Shown: positions 1 to 10,852 of the stretch, piece by piece | Layout: each line of letters begins with the position of its first letter | Numbering within the stretch: position 1 is the first letter of the stretch | DNA from: Erythrobasidium yunnanense | Taxonomy: Eukaryota; Basidiomycota; Cystobasidiomycetes; Erythrobasidiales; Erythrobasidiaceae | Direction of reading: 5' to 3' | Length of the DNA stretch: 64,000 nucleotides | NCBI GenBank assembly: GCA_001600175.1 | Contig: BCJC01000008.1 | Span: 498,781-562,780 of the forward strand | The notes under the pieces: model-generated | Seen by the model: the letters and a program-made list of their open reading frames with translations, nothing else | Told to the model about the DNA's origin: nothing | Database searches by the model: none | Program-made: the position numbers and the translations under genes

Positions 1-243
1 ACCGCTCGCTCGCTCGCAGGCAAGAGACGAAGACGACGCACGAGGTCCCTCTAGCCAGCCAACTACGTTTGAGATGTCGCTGTCATCCAGAACCACCCGT
101 ATTCCCTCGGGAGGACTGCGCTCCAGCGTCGTGAGCTCGCGGTACAGCCGCTTGTACGCTGAGCTCGAGAGGGCCTGGGGAGATGGAGAGATGGGATCAG
201 AATGGATGTAGTAGAAGTAGTCTCTAGATTTGCGACTCACCAT
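1..243 (-). CDS. E2 ubiquitin-conjugating enzyme, UBE2S-like (5' part only)
   Basis: This gene runs off the left edge. Its ATG (243-241) is followed at once by a GTGAGT donor, so exon 1 is only the start codon. Exon 2 (174-42) gives about 44 residues and ends at a GTGCGT donor. The peptide has the E2 N-terminal helix (AYKRLYRELTTLE), then PPEGI and a beta strand ending GWLEGP. The helix and the PPEGI turn resemble UBE2S, the E2 that extends K11-linked chains for the APC/C. The catalytic cysteine lies outside the window. Membership of the E2 fold is well supported; the UBE2S assignment is inference from this short segment. Confidence 0.75.
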   Translation of the reverse strand, partial: MVSRKSRDYFYYIHSDPISPSPQALSSSAYKRLYRELTTLERSPPEGIRVVLDDSDISNVVGWLEGPRASSSSLACERASG

Positions 244-537
244 TCTTCTAGGAGTATTTGACGAGTTGGGATCTGAAAGACCTCGCTCTGTTGTTCGCTT
301 TGTCCGACAAACTCGAAGAGGTTGAAGGGTCTTTGGGGATAGCTGACAGCAGCAACGTAATGATATGATATGATACGCCTGTCTTATCTCGTCTATGCTG
401 GAATTACCAGCCGCGCCTGAACTCCTTTGGAACCCATCCAAGCTGAAGCAGTGATTCTGCTTTACCTCTCCGTCCTACCTTGATCTTACATCCTACCCCG
501 GCGTATCTTTTCTCTATTCTCCTGATACCTCATACCG
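244..537. other. Intergenic region between divergent genes
   Basis: This stretch separates the minus-strand E2 start from the plus-strand start at 538. I see no reading frame with coding character. It presumably holds both promoters. A pyrimidine-rich stretch lies just before the ATG at 538. Confidence 0.5.
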
Positions 538-1368
538 ATGCTTGGGCTTCTCCTTTCTACAATCTCCTGGCCTTTCGACCGGGCTGAACGCGATGATGAT
601 CCTCCTCCTCCTTACCCTACTGCTACATCAAGAGAACAGGTCCTTGCGCACATCGAGTCCGTTCGATGGTATCATTGGTAGACCGCCCTTTAGTCGCTAA
701 AGATCAATTTGCAACAGTCACCTCCGACCGCAACTCGAGGAACACTCCAAGCACTATTCCACATACTATCGATATGGTGGATTTATAAACACGTACATCG
801 TGAGTGATTCCTCGCTGCTCTCCTCGAAGATGTCCTTCTCCTAATCTGATCATGCTTCTTCACTGCAACACAGAGACGCATGCTTTCTGACTTGCAAGAC
901 GTCGAAAGACTGTGCACGAATGACAACGCTGAGCACTTCGATCGGGTTCTCACTCCTATCCTGCCACACCTCGACGAGCTGAAGCAGCTTACCGATAAGC
1001 CTTGTGATTTGGTCACCGGCCCACAAGCAGCACTCGGCCAGATCTACTGTCACAAGCTCTGGCGCGATCTATGCGGCCTTGTTCTCGTCTATGACAGCGA
1101 AGCGACCGCCGATAAACCCCGCCTTTCACGCTATGGTCATCGCCTCAAAAAGCAGTCCTATGATGATGATGATGATTACAGACTTGAAGGCGAGCCGAAC
1201 AGAGTTAACTACCTCATGCACGACTTGTGGCCGCCTTTCTTCGGGCTTTTCGAATATGGATCATGCTGCAGCTGCTCAGTGTCGTGCATACAGAAGCCAA
1301 CCTGCAGCTGGGACTACTTGATGTCCCTTAGAGAAAGAGCCTCTCCTGCTTCCCACCGCCCTTATTGA
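538..1368 (+). CDS. Lineage-specific three-exon family protein, copy 1 (231 aa)
   Basis: Not a family I recognise. Exons 538-656, 718-799 and 874-1368 join in frame to 231 codons. Exon 1 carries an acidic-proline motif (DDDPPPPYPTATSR). Exon 3 starts near LSDLQDV and contains LTPIL, KLW-DL and a run of Asp encoded by a short GAT repeat (about 1160-1178). A paralogue at 20638-21605 shares the motifs, both intron positions and phases, and exactly 201 nt for exons 1 plus 2. That conservation is the main evidence that this is a real gene on this strand. The first donor (GTCCGT) is weak, but the paralogue has GTATGT at the same place. No signal peptide or membrane segment is evident. Function unknown. 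Confidence 0.7.
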
Positions 1369-2017
1369 CTTGCACAGTACGTCCACTCTGTTTCTCAGCG
1401 CGATTAGTGTCATGCCTGAGTGCTGAGATCCCTATGTCATTTCCGCCAATTCCAGCTTTCACAATCGATACCACCACCTGCCGTTCCAAAGCCAACAAAT
1501 CCGCGAGTGAAAGGGCGTCTACATCTCCCAAATCTTTCGATCAAATTCGTCTCGACGCATACTAGAAGGCATATTCGGAATTATATCAAGTGAGCTTGCA
1601 GGTGGATACTGAGGAAGACGCTAGGACCGCACGAAGCTTGTCTCTCGGGCCCAGGCGATATCTCGGTGCGCATCGGCCATAAAGAAAAGTCACTACCTTA
1701 CGCTCAGTATGCTTGGGCGCAAGCTCAAGAACGTAGCGTCCTCTGCACATGCCGTCACCGCCTTGTGCAAAGTCAGCCGCGCCCTGACACCGATCAGCGC
1801 CATGTCATTCGACTAGCTAGTAGGTAAGCATTCAGCCTACAGCTCACACCTGTCATGGCTCACGCTAATTTGGTACAAAAAGTCTGTTTGTCGCTAAACT
1901 AGCTCGACAGGCCCGTAACCCAAACAAACGCCAACTAGGGCGTATCTTCTGCTCTACCTCCCTATTATCTTCTCTTCTCTTTCTCTTTCTTCTATATACA
2001 TCAGTCCGCAACGAACA
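1369..2017. other. Intergenic region
   Basis: I see no supported gene here. The last about 60 bases before 2018 are very pyrimidine-rich (tracts of TC and TTCTC), a common promoter/5' UTR feature of fungal genes. Confidence 0.5.
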
Positions 2018-2861
2018 ATGGTCAATTCCCCCGCTCTACCTTCTCCCAACCTTGCAACCGGGTTGCAGGTCTATCTCCGTTCCCTCTCGTGGCCATGTCC
2101 AGCGACCGCAACTCCAGGAGTGCTCTTCTGGGTAGCTGAAGCGCGTAAAAGCTATGCGGATCTCGGACCGCTGGAAAGCTGGAAGGGGTTTCTTGGCTGG
2201 CCTTTCGATGATTGCAGCCAGTATTCACTGGAACATGCTCTGCATGACGTAGTGTACCTCACACAAGAGGTGTCCCATCATAGTCGTCGAACGCCAAAAG
2301 CAGCGGGCTTCAGCATGACTGATTTCATGGTAAGATGAACTCGCTAGTGACTCCATAGCGATACTGATTCTTACTTGGCAGACTTGTTCGAGGATCCTTC
2401 ATGAGCGTGCTACGATCATGAAAGCTCGCCTGCGAGACGCTCGCTCGTCTTTCGGCTTGTTGGAAGAGCCAGCGCGAGAGAAGCTTGTTCAAGCCCTCGA
2501 TAGCCACAAGGCACCCTACAAAGACAGCTCTCTGTGGTGGCACATTGAGTTACATGGCGAGTCTTTCCTCTTCTATGCCATGGCACAGCTTCTGCATTCG
2601 ACTTCCGATCTGCGGAAGAAGCTGCACGAGCACGCCTACTCCGCGAACGGCCGAGCAGCCAGGTTTCAAGTCTGGAACCGCTTGGCAGAGCTTCTTCAAG
2701 AGTGGTATAGCGTACAATGGCAGCTGTACGAGGTCATAGAGAAGGATGTATCATATCTGGAGGAGATTAGTAGACTCATCAACGTTCCTACGACCGCGAA
2801 GTCCGAGAAATGCTTCTCAGATATGATGAACGAGGATATCTTCGGTAGGAAGATTCTGTAG
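2018..2861 (+). CDS. Unknown protein, 263 aa
   Basis: Two exons, 2018-2329 and 2382-2861, are separated by a 52-nt intron (GTAAGA...GGCAG) and give 263 residues. The ATG follows a pyrimidine tract. The protein looks soluble and helical, with several Trp-rich patches (SLWWHIEL, WNRLAELLQEWY) and no signal peptide or membrane span. I do not recognise a domain. It lies between a member of an undescribed paralogous family and the Akr1 gene (convergent). The open frame, the clean intron and in-frame closure support a real gene; function cannot be assigned. Confidence 0.65.
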
Positions 2862-2994
2862 ACAGCGTTCGCAGCGCAGGGCGCTTCCACTTGTAATATA
2901 GGTCAATCAGCTTTGCTCAGGCCGACATCATTTTCAATTGTAATGTTAGCAACAACAATACTTCAGAAGCCATTGTCCCTTATCGTTGTAGCAA

Positions 2995-5491
2995 TCATAC
3001 TTCTTCTGCCGAAGTTCGTAACATTTCGTAGCCAGACCCACGAGTCCTTGTGTTTGGCGTGTCCTTCTGGCTCGATTGGGCTCGTTGTCGTTGCGCCAGT
3101 ACAGCTCGGTAGCCTTCTGGCGGAACATCCCACAAGGTTTCGTAGTTAACGCCGACTAGGAAAGCAAACTATTTCAGCTAAGTACTTAACATGCACGGAG
3201 CGGACTCACGAGTTCGGCCTCTTGTCCAGAAGTCCGTAGTGTTTCTGATCAATCCCACATCGAAAGGATTTCCACCTGATCCTGTAGCTGCCGCTTTGAC
3301 CATGCCTTCCGCTCCTTTGCCTTTCGTGTATAGGTCCAAGCCTACGATAGCGAGCAGTGTGTTCGGCACGACACGGCCTGCTACCATTGCACATAGCTTG
3401 AGAGGGTTCCGCGAATGACGGAACTTGCATTGCTGATTATGCCTATGCGGTGCGCCATCTGCAGAAGTCGCTGGAAGAGCTTGAAGAGCTTGTGCACGAT
3501 CGGCAACGAAGCCTTCTTGCGTACTGGCATTCAGGCCTCTAGTACCCATATGACCATACCGCCCAAGGTTCGAGATCTCGTAAGTCGTGATATTCTTAGT
3601 CATTTGGTATAGGTGTGAAGCAGAGACGATCGATGTCCAGGTAATCTGAAGAGTAGCCCAAAGTGCGATGACAAATGTCTTGGTGTCGAAAGCCGAAGCT
3701 GCACAAATTGATGATGGGAACAAGCATGTTGCAGACATTGTACTGGGGTCGAAGGTAGGAGTGCTTTCAAGGTAGTCTGTTAGTAGAAGCGCGTTAGTGA
3801 GTATGTAAATAGCAGATTACTCGGGCGACTTACATTGAAGCGTGAGGTAATCGAAAGCCAAGATGCCTGATATGAGGAAGAGAACGAAGCAGATGAACTG
3901 GCGGTGGTTATGAAGGCCAACACAATTCCAAATCCAGGGACAATGGCTAGGGGATGTATTAGCGGAGGGCGCTTCAACCCTCTGTAGGTGTAGCTCACTG
4001 ATCAAACCGCGCCACGCATCGATTGCAATGCCTGCAATGCCTCGACCGCAGAGGTTGGCGAGCCATGCAGTGAAGACATAGGTTTTGTCCGTTCAGTTTC
4101 CCCTTGCTCGTGAGGTCATCGACGACCTCACGGACTTCGACATCGCTTGATGGCTTTGCGATGAAGCCTGGATCCAGCGTCACTGCACGGAACAGATTGT
4201 ATGCGGACAGCAGAGCCGACGAGGCATATATCAGATTTGCATATGTATAGCCGGGTGTTTCTGCCATAGATAGATGTTAGATTGCGTCAAGCTGCGTAAG
4301 GGATAAAAGCCCACTTGGCACAATGACGGTCAACCAATCTTGCGAAACCCAGAATATGCTTGCGACCAGCAGAGCAACGAGGTAGGGACTCTTTTGCAGT
4401 GCCTCGCCTTGCTTGGTGCCGCCCAGCGCCGGCTTCGCGTCCAATAAGACCTTGGTGATAATATGATGCATGCCGAACATCTCGGCCGCAGCGAGAACCA
4501 TACCAGTATGCCAAGGAAGTATCTCCAGTGTCTTCAGAATGAGGTAAGAGGACAGCATCGGCACGCAGAAGATGGCTATACGCGTGTTCTTGTCGTTCAA
4601 TGTCCGCCTCTTCGGCTTGCCATCGATCTCCCTTCCGACAGACTCCATCGCCTTCTGCCATGCCTGTATGCTCCGTTGCTTCCTAGCGAGGTCTACCGGA
4701 CTAATGTCTGCGTTGTTCTTGCGCAGACAGTCCCCTCCTGCATCCACAATCTTTGCAATACAGCCAACACTGCCTTTCACTGCAGCCCAATGGACTGCCG
4801 TCAAGCCAGAGGAGTCGGGCTTGTTCGCATCTGCACCAGCTTTAAGTAAGAGTGAGACACTGATCTGGTCGCCTTGATAGCATGCCCATTGTAAGGCTGT
4901 CTGACCGGCACTGTCTTCACTGTCTACCGTGATGGGCAATTGTTGGGAGAGTAGGTAGGCCAGCAGCATTGGATTGTGCGAATGTACTGCTAAATGCAGA
5001 GTATTGAAGCCTTGTCCATCCGTCAGAGCAGGGTCGGCGCCGTGGAGGATTAGCAAATGCACCACGTATACGTTGCCGTTTCTGATTCGCATACGTATAA
5101 CAATCAGCATACACATAACAACGCTGGTCGTGGATGCATACCTCGCTGCCCAGTGAAGCGGTGTCGCCTGGAGTTGTCCGCCGATAGGGTCGATTTCGGC
5201 GCCTCTTTCCAGCAAGAGCTTGCATATAGGTATATGCATGTTCATAGCAGCCCAATGCAAGGCCGTGATGCCTTCGCTGTCCGGCTCGCTGGCAGCATGA
5301 CCGGCTTCTAGCAGCGCCTTGAGGCTGTCGAAGTCGCCTTGTTGGCTGTAAGTATGCAGCAGCGGTACAGAAGCCTCTCCTTCATCTTGCTGTTGCAAAT
5401 GCGCCTCGCTTTCGTCCATGTCCAAGGTGTTTGTCGACGTTGCCGGATGAGCTTGCGCAGTCGCGTCACTGACACCCGCAGACTGCGACAT
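2995..5491 (-). CDS. AKR1: Ankyrin-repeat DHHC palmitoyltransferase Akr1
   Basis: Six exons (5491-5142, 5081-4315, 4260-3999, 3946-3834, 3776-3210, 3155-2995) give 739 aa, typical for Akr1. The N-terminal third has ankyrin repeats ([39 protein letters not shown]). Hydrophobic segments follow, then a Cys-rich domain ([21 protein letters not shown]) and the catalytic motif, which I read as DHHCPW with an intron splitting the first His codon. A C-terminal block ends NPFDVG...DFWTRGR and [13 protein letters not shown], as in fungal Akr1. Known role: S-palmitoylation of proteins such as casein kinases, at the Golgi/endosomes, needed for endocytosis. I chose the ATG at 5491 over the upstream in-frame ATG at 5521 because it opens MSQSAGV close to the first repeat. 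A 60-nt intron removes a frame-open insertion inside the third repeat. Confidence 0.95.
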
Positions 5492-5748
5492 AGTGAGTCG
5501 CAGAGTGACACTGGTACACACCGAACAAGATTACGGTGTATCCGAAGTAGGGTAAGATGAGTTGGTGTGTTGAAAGGGTGTCTCTGTCTGTCATTGCATT
5601 CTTGGGTTGACATTCGGGTTTTACAACAACAGACTACGCATCATGAGCTCACAAAGAGTCTCATGGAGGGATAACCATTGCCTTTTACTGTCCGTATCAG
5701 CTTCCCTACTTGCTGAATAAACGCCGAAAGAGCGGCGGAGTCTCGAGA

Positions 5749-7871
5749 CTACTGGTAGAATCCGCCCTGGCCATAGTTGTTGAAGCCTTGCATGTTATTA
5801 TTGTTGTTGAACTGCTGGCCGCCTGGTCCGAAGGCCTGCTGACCCATCATGCCCATCATCGCCTGCTGCTGTTGCTGAGGCATCTGCTGAGATGCCATCA
5901 TGTTCCCCATATGCTGTTGATTGTACATATCCCCCATGTAGCCCTGAGGTATCTGCATCCCGAAGCCAGCTTGAGGACTGCCCATTTGGCCAGGGAAGCC
6001 GCCCATATTTAGCGGCGACATCATGCCCATACCCATCTGCGGGTACTGAGATGGTCCAGAGAAGCCATTCAGCATCCCCATCATGCCTCCTGTCGGATTC
6101 TGCCAGCCCCCATTCATCGCTTGCTGTTGCTGCATGATAGCTTGCATCATCATTGCCGCCTCGGCCTGACGCTGCTGTTCCATCTGTTGCTGCTGCTGGT
6201 GTTGCTGAGCTTGAAAGGCCATTTGCCGCCCGATGTCCTGTTGCTGATGCGCATGCTGCATCTGCGAGCCTTGCTGTTGGCTGAAGCCATTCGTTGGTAT
6301 CGCAGGCTTCTGTGGCAGATTCTGCTTCTGCTGGAGTTTCTGCATCTCCAGCTGCTGGCTGGCTGAAGGTGTCGCACTGCGATTCGTATGTCGTCCTATA
6401 CCCTGTGGGTTGCTTTTCACCCCAGGAACCAGCTGTGCAGCTGATTTGGCGCCTCCAGGTGATCTTGGCCTCAAAGCTTCGATCTCTGCTGGAGTCGGCA
6501 CGAGGTTGACTCCGTACATCTCCGCCTCAGATTGGAAGTAGTTATCGAAGAATTCCTTTTGATACTGTATAGGCTGCACAGCATGTGGCGGGTCTGTAGA
6601 GGCGGCTGGAAGAGCATCTTCGCCTATCGTGAGCCAGCCCGGCCGCAAATTCTTGCTTGTACCGAACAGCTCCAGACGACGGGTCCCGAGGCAGAAGTTC
6701 TCAATGAGATTGTATAATTCAGGAGGCTTATGTAGGGGATCTGAGGTGAGATGAATTCAGCGCTGTTATATCTCAGAATAGGCTTGTATAGCTTACCTTC
6801 TTCGTCGCCTTCCCACACAATCACGTCCGTATCGACGTTGCAATGCACGAAGTGACTGTCCGTACTTCGACGCACAGTGCCGCGAATGCCCATCAGACAG
6901 TGTTCCTTCGTGTGCGTCAGCAACGTCTTGGTCCCTGGCTCGTTCTGCGATTATGAGCGCTATCAGCAGTGATTGCCTGACGCCTGGATATGATCAGGCA
7001 ACCCACGCCGAGGCCAAGCTTCCGTTTATTCGTCCGCAGCCATACGATATCTTCGCATCGCCTGTAGCCCCATTTTGCGAGAATCTCCCTGCCCTTGTCC
7101 AAACCGCTCGCTCCATCATCGTCCGCTTTTCCGCTGCCAACCCACAGCCATATAAAGCCGGGAGTAGAAGCGATAGAAGGTATAGGAAGATCCGCGATCT
7201 CGTTCCAAGTCCAGTATGGCTTGTTGGCATTTCCTTGATCGATTCGCCCTGGATATGTCGTTGCATACTCTTGTAAGGGAGGATCAATCAAGATACAGTC
7301 AAACTTGGTGGGAAGAAGTGAGGTGAGGTTGAAGCTGTCGCGAGAGAGATCTGTGTTCAGGTAGACCGGCGGATGTGCGTGGGCCGCTACGAGTTGCGAA
7401 TGCAGTTCGACGAGCTTCGCCAGCTTGGGATACCTAGAGAAGATAGTCAATATCGTCGTATAGAACTTAAGATTCAGCTCCGTACTCGCTGAATCGTTCT
7501 TCGAGATCGATGCCCTGCAGCATGTTCTGCGGCCTTCTTCCAGTATTGAGATAAGACATATTCAAGTCATTTCGCAATGATTCTTCCTGTTGGCTGTATA
7601 CATCCTGGCCGTAACCTTGCATCTTGAGCTCTGAATTCGAGCTTTTGGCATTGTAAGGATTTGGCGATGGGCTTCTGCTCTTGCGCTGTTGATGCCTGCT
7701 CGCTACAGATAGCGGTACTGGAAGACGGTCATTGTTGCTACGACCATACTGCTGCTGCTGCATTATCGATGATGCAACGAGCTCGTCGTCTCGTCGTTCG
7801 CGCCGGCTCGCCAGGGACTGCAGAAGATCTATATGCTGCTGCTTGAGCGCATCCGACATCGAAGACTCCAT
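5749..7871 (-). CDS. METTL14-like m6A methyltransferase subunit (MT-A70 family)
   Basis: Four exons (7871-7486, 7433-7007, 6944-6797, 6740-5749) encode 650 aa. Features in order: a charged N-terminal region; [15 protein letters not shown] and [16 protein letters not shown], which match the METTL14 pre-domain; DPPLQEY in place of METTL3's [68 protein letters not shown]. The order and wording fit METTL14/Kar4, the RNA-binding, catalytically degenerate partner in the m6A-writer complex, better than METTL3. The C-terminal about 210 residues are low complexity, rich in Q, M, G and N, unlike the RGG tail of animal METTL14. The start is between two nearby ATGs (7871 or 7859). It is divergent from the Cys-rich gene at 8064. 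Confidence 0.92.
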
Positions 7872-8063
7872 CGCTGCATCGTCGTAGGCACCGGTTATGA
7901 CTGAGACTGAAGCCGACGAGACAGACGGCCCTTCCTGAAGATATGCAATGCGATTGCATTCCTCCCCATCCCTGACAGAACACGGCACAACCACTGACCT
8001 CTTGTTTATTTACATGAGTAACATGCTAATTGCTCTCACACCTACTTGTCCCTCCCTCGAAAC

Positions 8064-9754
8064 ATGGGCCAACTACCCTCCTGTCCAGCTGGAACAGTCT
8101 CAGTTCCTGGTGGTTGTCGACCTTGTCCCGCAAACTACGTGTGCCCAGGCGGTAACCCAGGTGTGAACTGCCAGCAGTGCTCAAGCTCTGAGCTGCCTCC
8201 ATGGTTCGACGGTCCTTTGCTGATACCACTTACTATGTCCTCGTCAAGCTCCACAACTATCATGCTCATCGAATCAAGTGATTGTCGCAAATACATGCGT
8301 AGACAAACCACTTCCTGCCTGCTCAGCTGGGTTCTACTCGCAACCGGGCAATTGTCAAGTCTGTCCCGCAACGAATGTCTGTCCTGGCGGAAATCCGGGT
8401 ATGTACTGTGATGTCTCAGGTGCGGGCTGTTTCTCGCTGACGCTACCTATTTGCCCTTGCATCATTGCGCGTTGACAGCTCCGCTCGTAGCGTGTCCAAC
8501 CGGCCAGACCGTGCTCGCAAATGCATGCGTCAATTCTTACACGCCGCAATGCACTTATACTTGTGGAGGTCCGGTCTATCAATACCAAGTGACCAATATC
8601 ACTCCTCAATCAGCAACTTGGTGCGTATCGAGCATAAGCGTCCGGCTTATGAAGATCACAAAGCTGACCTGCCGGTGTGAAAAGCTACGACTTCCTCAAT
8701 GACCATACGTGTCTGTACGATCTTCCATCTCTGCAATTCCATTCGGATGGAACTTGGCAGCCGTGGTGCCCCAAGACCAGTCAGTGTAGCGATCTCATCC
8801 TGATTCTGCTGCTCTTACTGACTCGATGCACCATTCCATTAGTATCGGTCAATTGTCCCTGCCCTCTCAATACGGTTCCGGCCAATGGGCAGTGCGCATA
8901 CTGCCCGTCGACCCAGTCCGCAAGCTTCGGGACTTGCAGGGCATGCCCCCCTGGCTCCGCCTCCGATGGTTATGGTGGTTTCTGCCAATGTCCCTCAGGA
9001 TACACTCTAGGTAATACTACCTGCCAGGCCAATGCTCCGCAATCCTGCGACAATTGGGTCTGTCCGACCGGATTCAAGAACGTAGGTTCGGCAAGCAGCG
9101 CCATCAACAATCAGACATACTGGTGAGTCTCCTCTGCAATGCCTGATAGCCTGGACATAGCTGACGCTACCCTGAACGCAGCCAGGGGATGAGACCCGGC
9201 AATCCCAGCACCTACATTGCGTTCTGTATATACGATGCTTCGCACAACCTTGTGCGAGCAGATGGCGACTGCCCGGGATCGCGTATGTTGGACTTTTCAG
9301 AAGCGCAGTTTCGCACACTCATTTCGATCTGAACTTCTGAACAGTTCAAGTTACCTGCGGATGCGTCGCTGATGCAGTACAACTATGGAACGGGCAGTGT
9401 GCCTACTGCCCTAAATCACAGCAATACTACAACGGCGCCTGCGTCGACTGTCCAACGGGCGCGTCCAGTGACGGGCTGGGAGGTGCGATTGAGTACATTT
9501 TGGGTCCAAAGAAAGGCAGCTGATCTGTAAACTGTACAGGTCCGTGCACATTCAGTGTCGGAGGCGGGGCGCCGCTCCCGACACTGTCCTTGCCGCCAGG
9601 TCCTGGCCCTACGGCTGGTGCCAGAAGGAAACATAAGCGCACGTCTCCCGAGACTGACGCTCTGGTGTCAAACGCCTACAAAGACTCATCTAAAGACCTC
9701 CAATCTAGACGCAACCATGCCGTGGAACAAGAAAAACGCGCTACCTGGGATTGA
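8064..9754 (+). CDS. Modular cysteine-rich protein (395 aa; 5' end uncertain)
   Basis: Eight exons (8064-8160, 8279-8398, 8479-8620, 8685-8779, 8843-9122, 9182-9282, 9345-9482, 9540-9754) join in frame. Exons 1 and 2 each encode a repeat ending CPGGNPG (CRPCPANYVCPGGNPG; CQVCPATNVCPGGNPG) with identical phase-1 donors. A later module occurs twice: a W-C...C-YD segment followed by NGQCAYCP...C-CP-GS/AS-DG-GG. The pattern resembles the Cys-rich repeats of ephrin-receptor/GCC2-GCC3-like extracellular domains. The tail is basic (RRKHKRTS) and not Cys-rich. Extracellular location is expected, but no signal peptide follows the ATG at 8064. An upstream exon spliced at the acceptor near 8088, with CTAAT at about 8026 as branch site, is possible. 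Function unknown. Confidence 0.75.
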
Positions 9755-9906
9755 GCTGTTGTTGTTGCTAAGTACAAGGGGATCTGTTAGGGTGTCCGAG
9801 GGCTACATGAGTCAGACATTGCAAGCGTCTCTACTTTCTTCATTGGTATAAACTGGGATCGGGGTATTCTGCGAACATCTGGGCATAAGACAAGTATACA
9901 TCCTGA

Positions 9907-10244
9907 TCACTTCTTGCCTCCGATGGTCCAGAGCTACGTCAGAATTACGTGAGATTAGTCGATAGTCGAACACACCAAACAGACTAAGCAGCGCGGGATA
10001 TACCTGAGCAGCGGTCATCTTCTCGGAATCGCAGTCCTTGGTCATTGTGAAATCGCCATTCGCGTATATAGCGCACTTCTTGTCCTTAGGGTCGCCAGTT
10101 GGCAGCAGGATCCTGAGAGTATAGTGTATCGCTGTTCTGGCGTATTGTATTACGATGAGGTGCAGCAAAAGCGGGTAAAGCGCCAGCGATAAGGGCTGCG
10201 GCGCAAGTCGATGTGAAGTGAGAGGAAACGCTGGTGGAGAGCAT
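9907..10244 (-). CDS. Putative small secreted protein (one junction unresolved)
   Basis: An ATG at 10244 opens a short peptide with a good signal-peptide shape (MLSTSVSSHF, then a hydrophobic run ALIAGALPAFA). Downstream, in another frame, an exon reads DKKCAIYANGDF...DCDSEKMTAAQ, is cut by a 70-nt intron (10003-9934, GTATAT...GTAG) and closes as LWTIGGKK-stop at 9907. I could not find a normal-length GT..AG intron linking the two frames near 10145-10125, so either the model is incomplete or the locus is frameshifted. The Cys spacing suggests a small disulphide protein. Low to moderate confidence. Confidence 0.4.
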
Positions 10245-10852
10245 ATTGTGCAGATGCGCTATGAGAATATGTGCGGGTGTGGAAGGTGAGGTTTGTGAAC
10301 GTGTAGGGCCTCAGACTGCCGGAGTCTGATTCGGTGTACCTAGTGATGAAGAACGAAACAGGAGAGGAGGGCTGAGACAGCAGTCTTGTACAGGAGCGTC
10401 GACCTTTGTGCTGTCAGAGTGGTGATGTACATTTTAGATGTCCCGGCACCGTACCTATTGGGCGGAGACGCCTCTGCACATCATGTGAGAGCTGGCTGTC
10501 AGGAAAGGTTTCTTGTCGATTCACATGCTAGATGCGTGGTGATCTCGGACGCGGAGCTGGGATTCGTGACCCTTTCTCGAGGCTTAAGTCGAGTCTGTGC
10601 GGAAGTTGCAGGAGCTTCTAAAGCCGAGCTGGCCAGCCGGAGTACCTCAGCAGTGATACTAGGGCAGTGTTACAAAGCCAGATGGAATATTCGCACAGCT
10701 ACGACTACTCGTATCAGCCTGAAGAGACGGTCGCCATTTTCCCGGAGGTCAGATAGATATGACTGCGCCTAGTTGGAAAGACGACAACATCATATACCAA
10801 CAATGAACTGACTGAATTGCAGACCTTTGTGGCAGTCGCCACTTTGTTGAGT
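10245..10852. other. Intergenic region, about 600 bp
   Basis: I see no supported gene. An open plus-strand frame around 10386-10772 lacks conserved character and splice structure. This stretch probably holds the promoter of the small secreted gene and the 3' end of the DCN1 gene. Confidence 0.45.

Noticed and set aside
3178-5521. Long alternative frames over the Akr1 locus
   Set aside because: Shadows of the Akr1 exons and retained introns; only the spliced model restores DHHC and the ankyrin repeats.
5710-6366. Plus-strand leucine-rich frames opposite the METTL14 tail
   Set aside because: They are the antisense of CAG/CAT-rich codons that encode the Q/M-rich tail; no independent support.
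10386-10772. A 128-codon plus-strand frame
   Set aside because: No conserved motif, no splice structure, unusual composition; probably chance.
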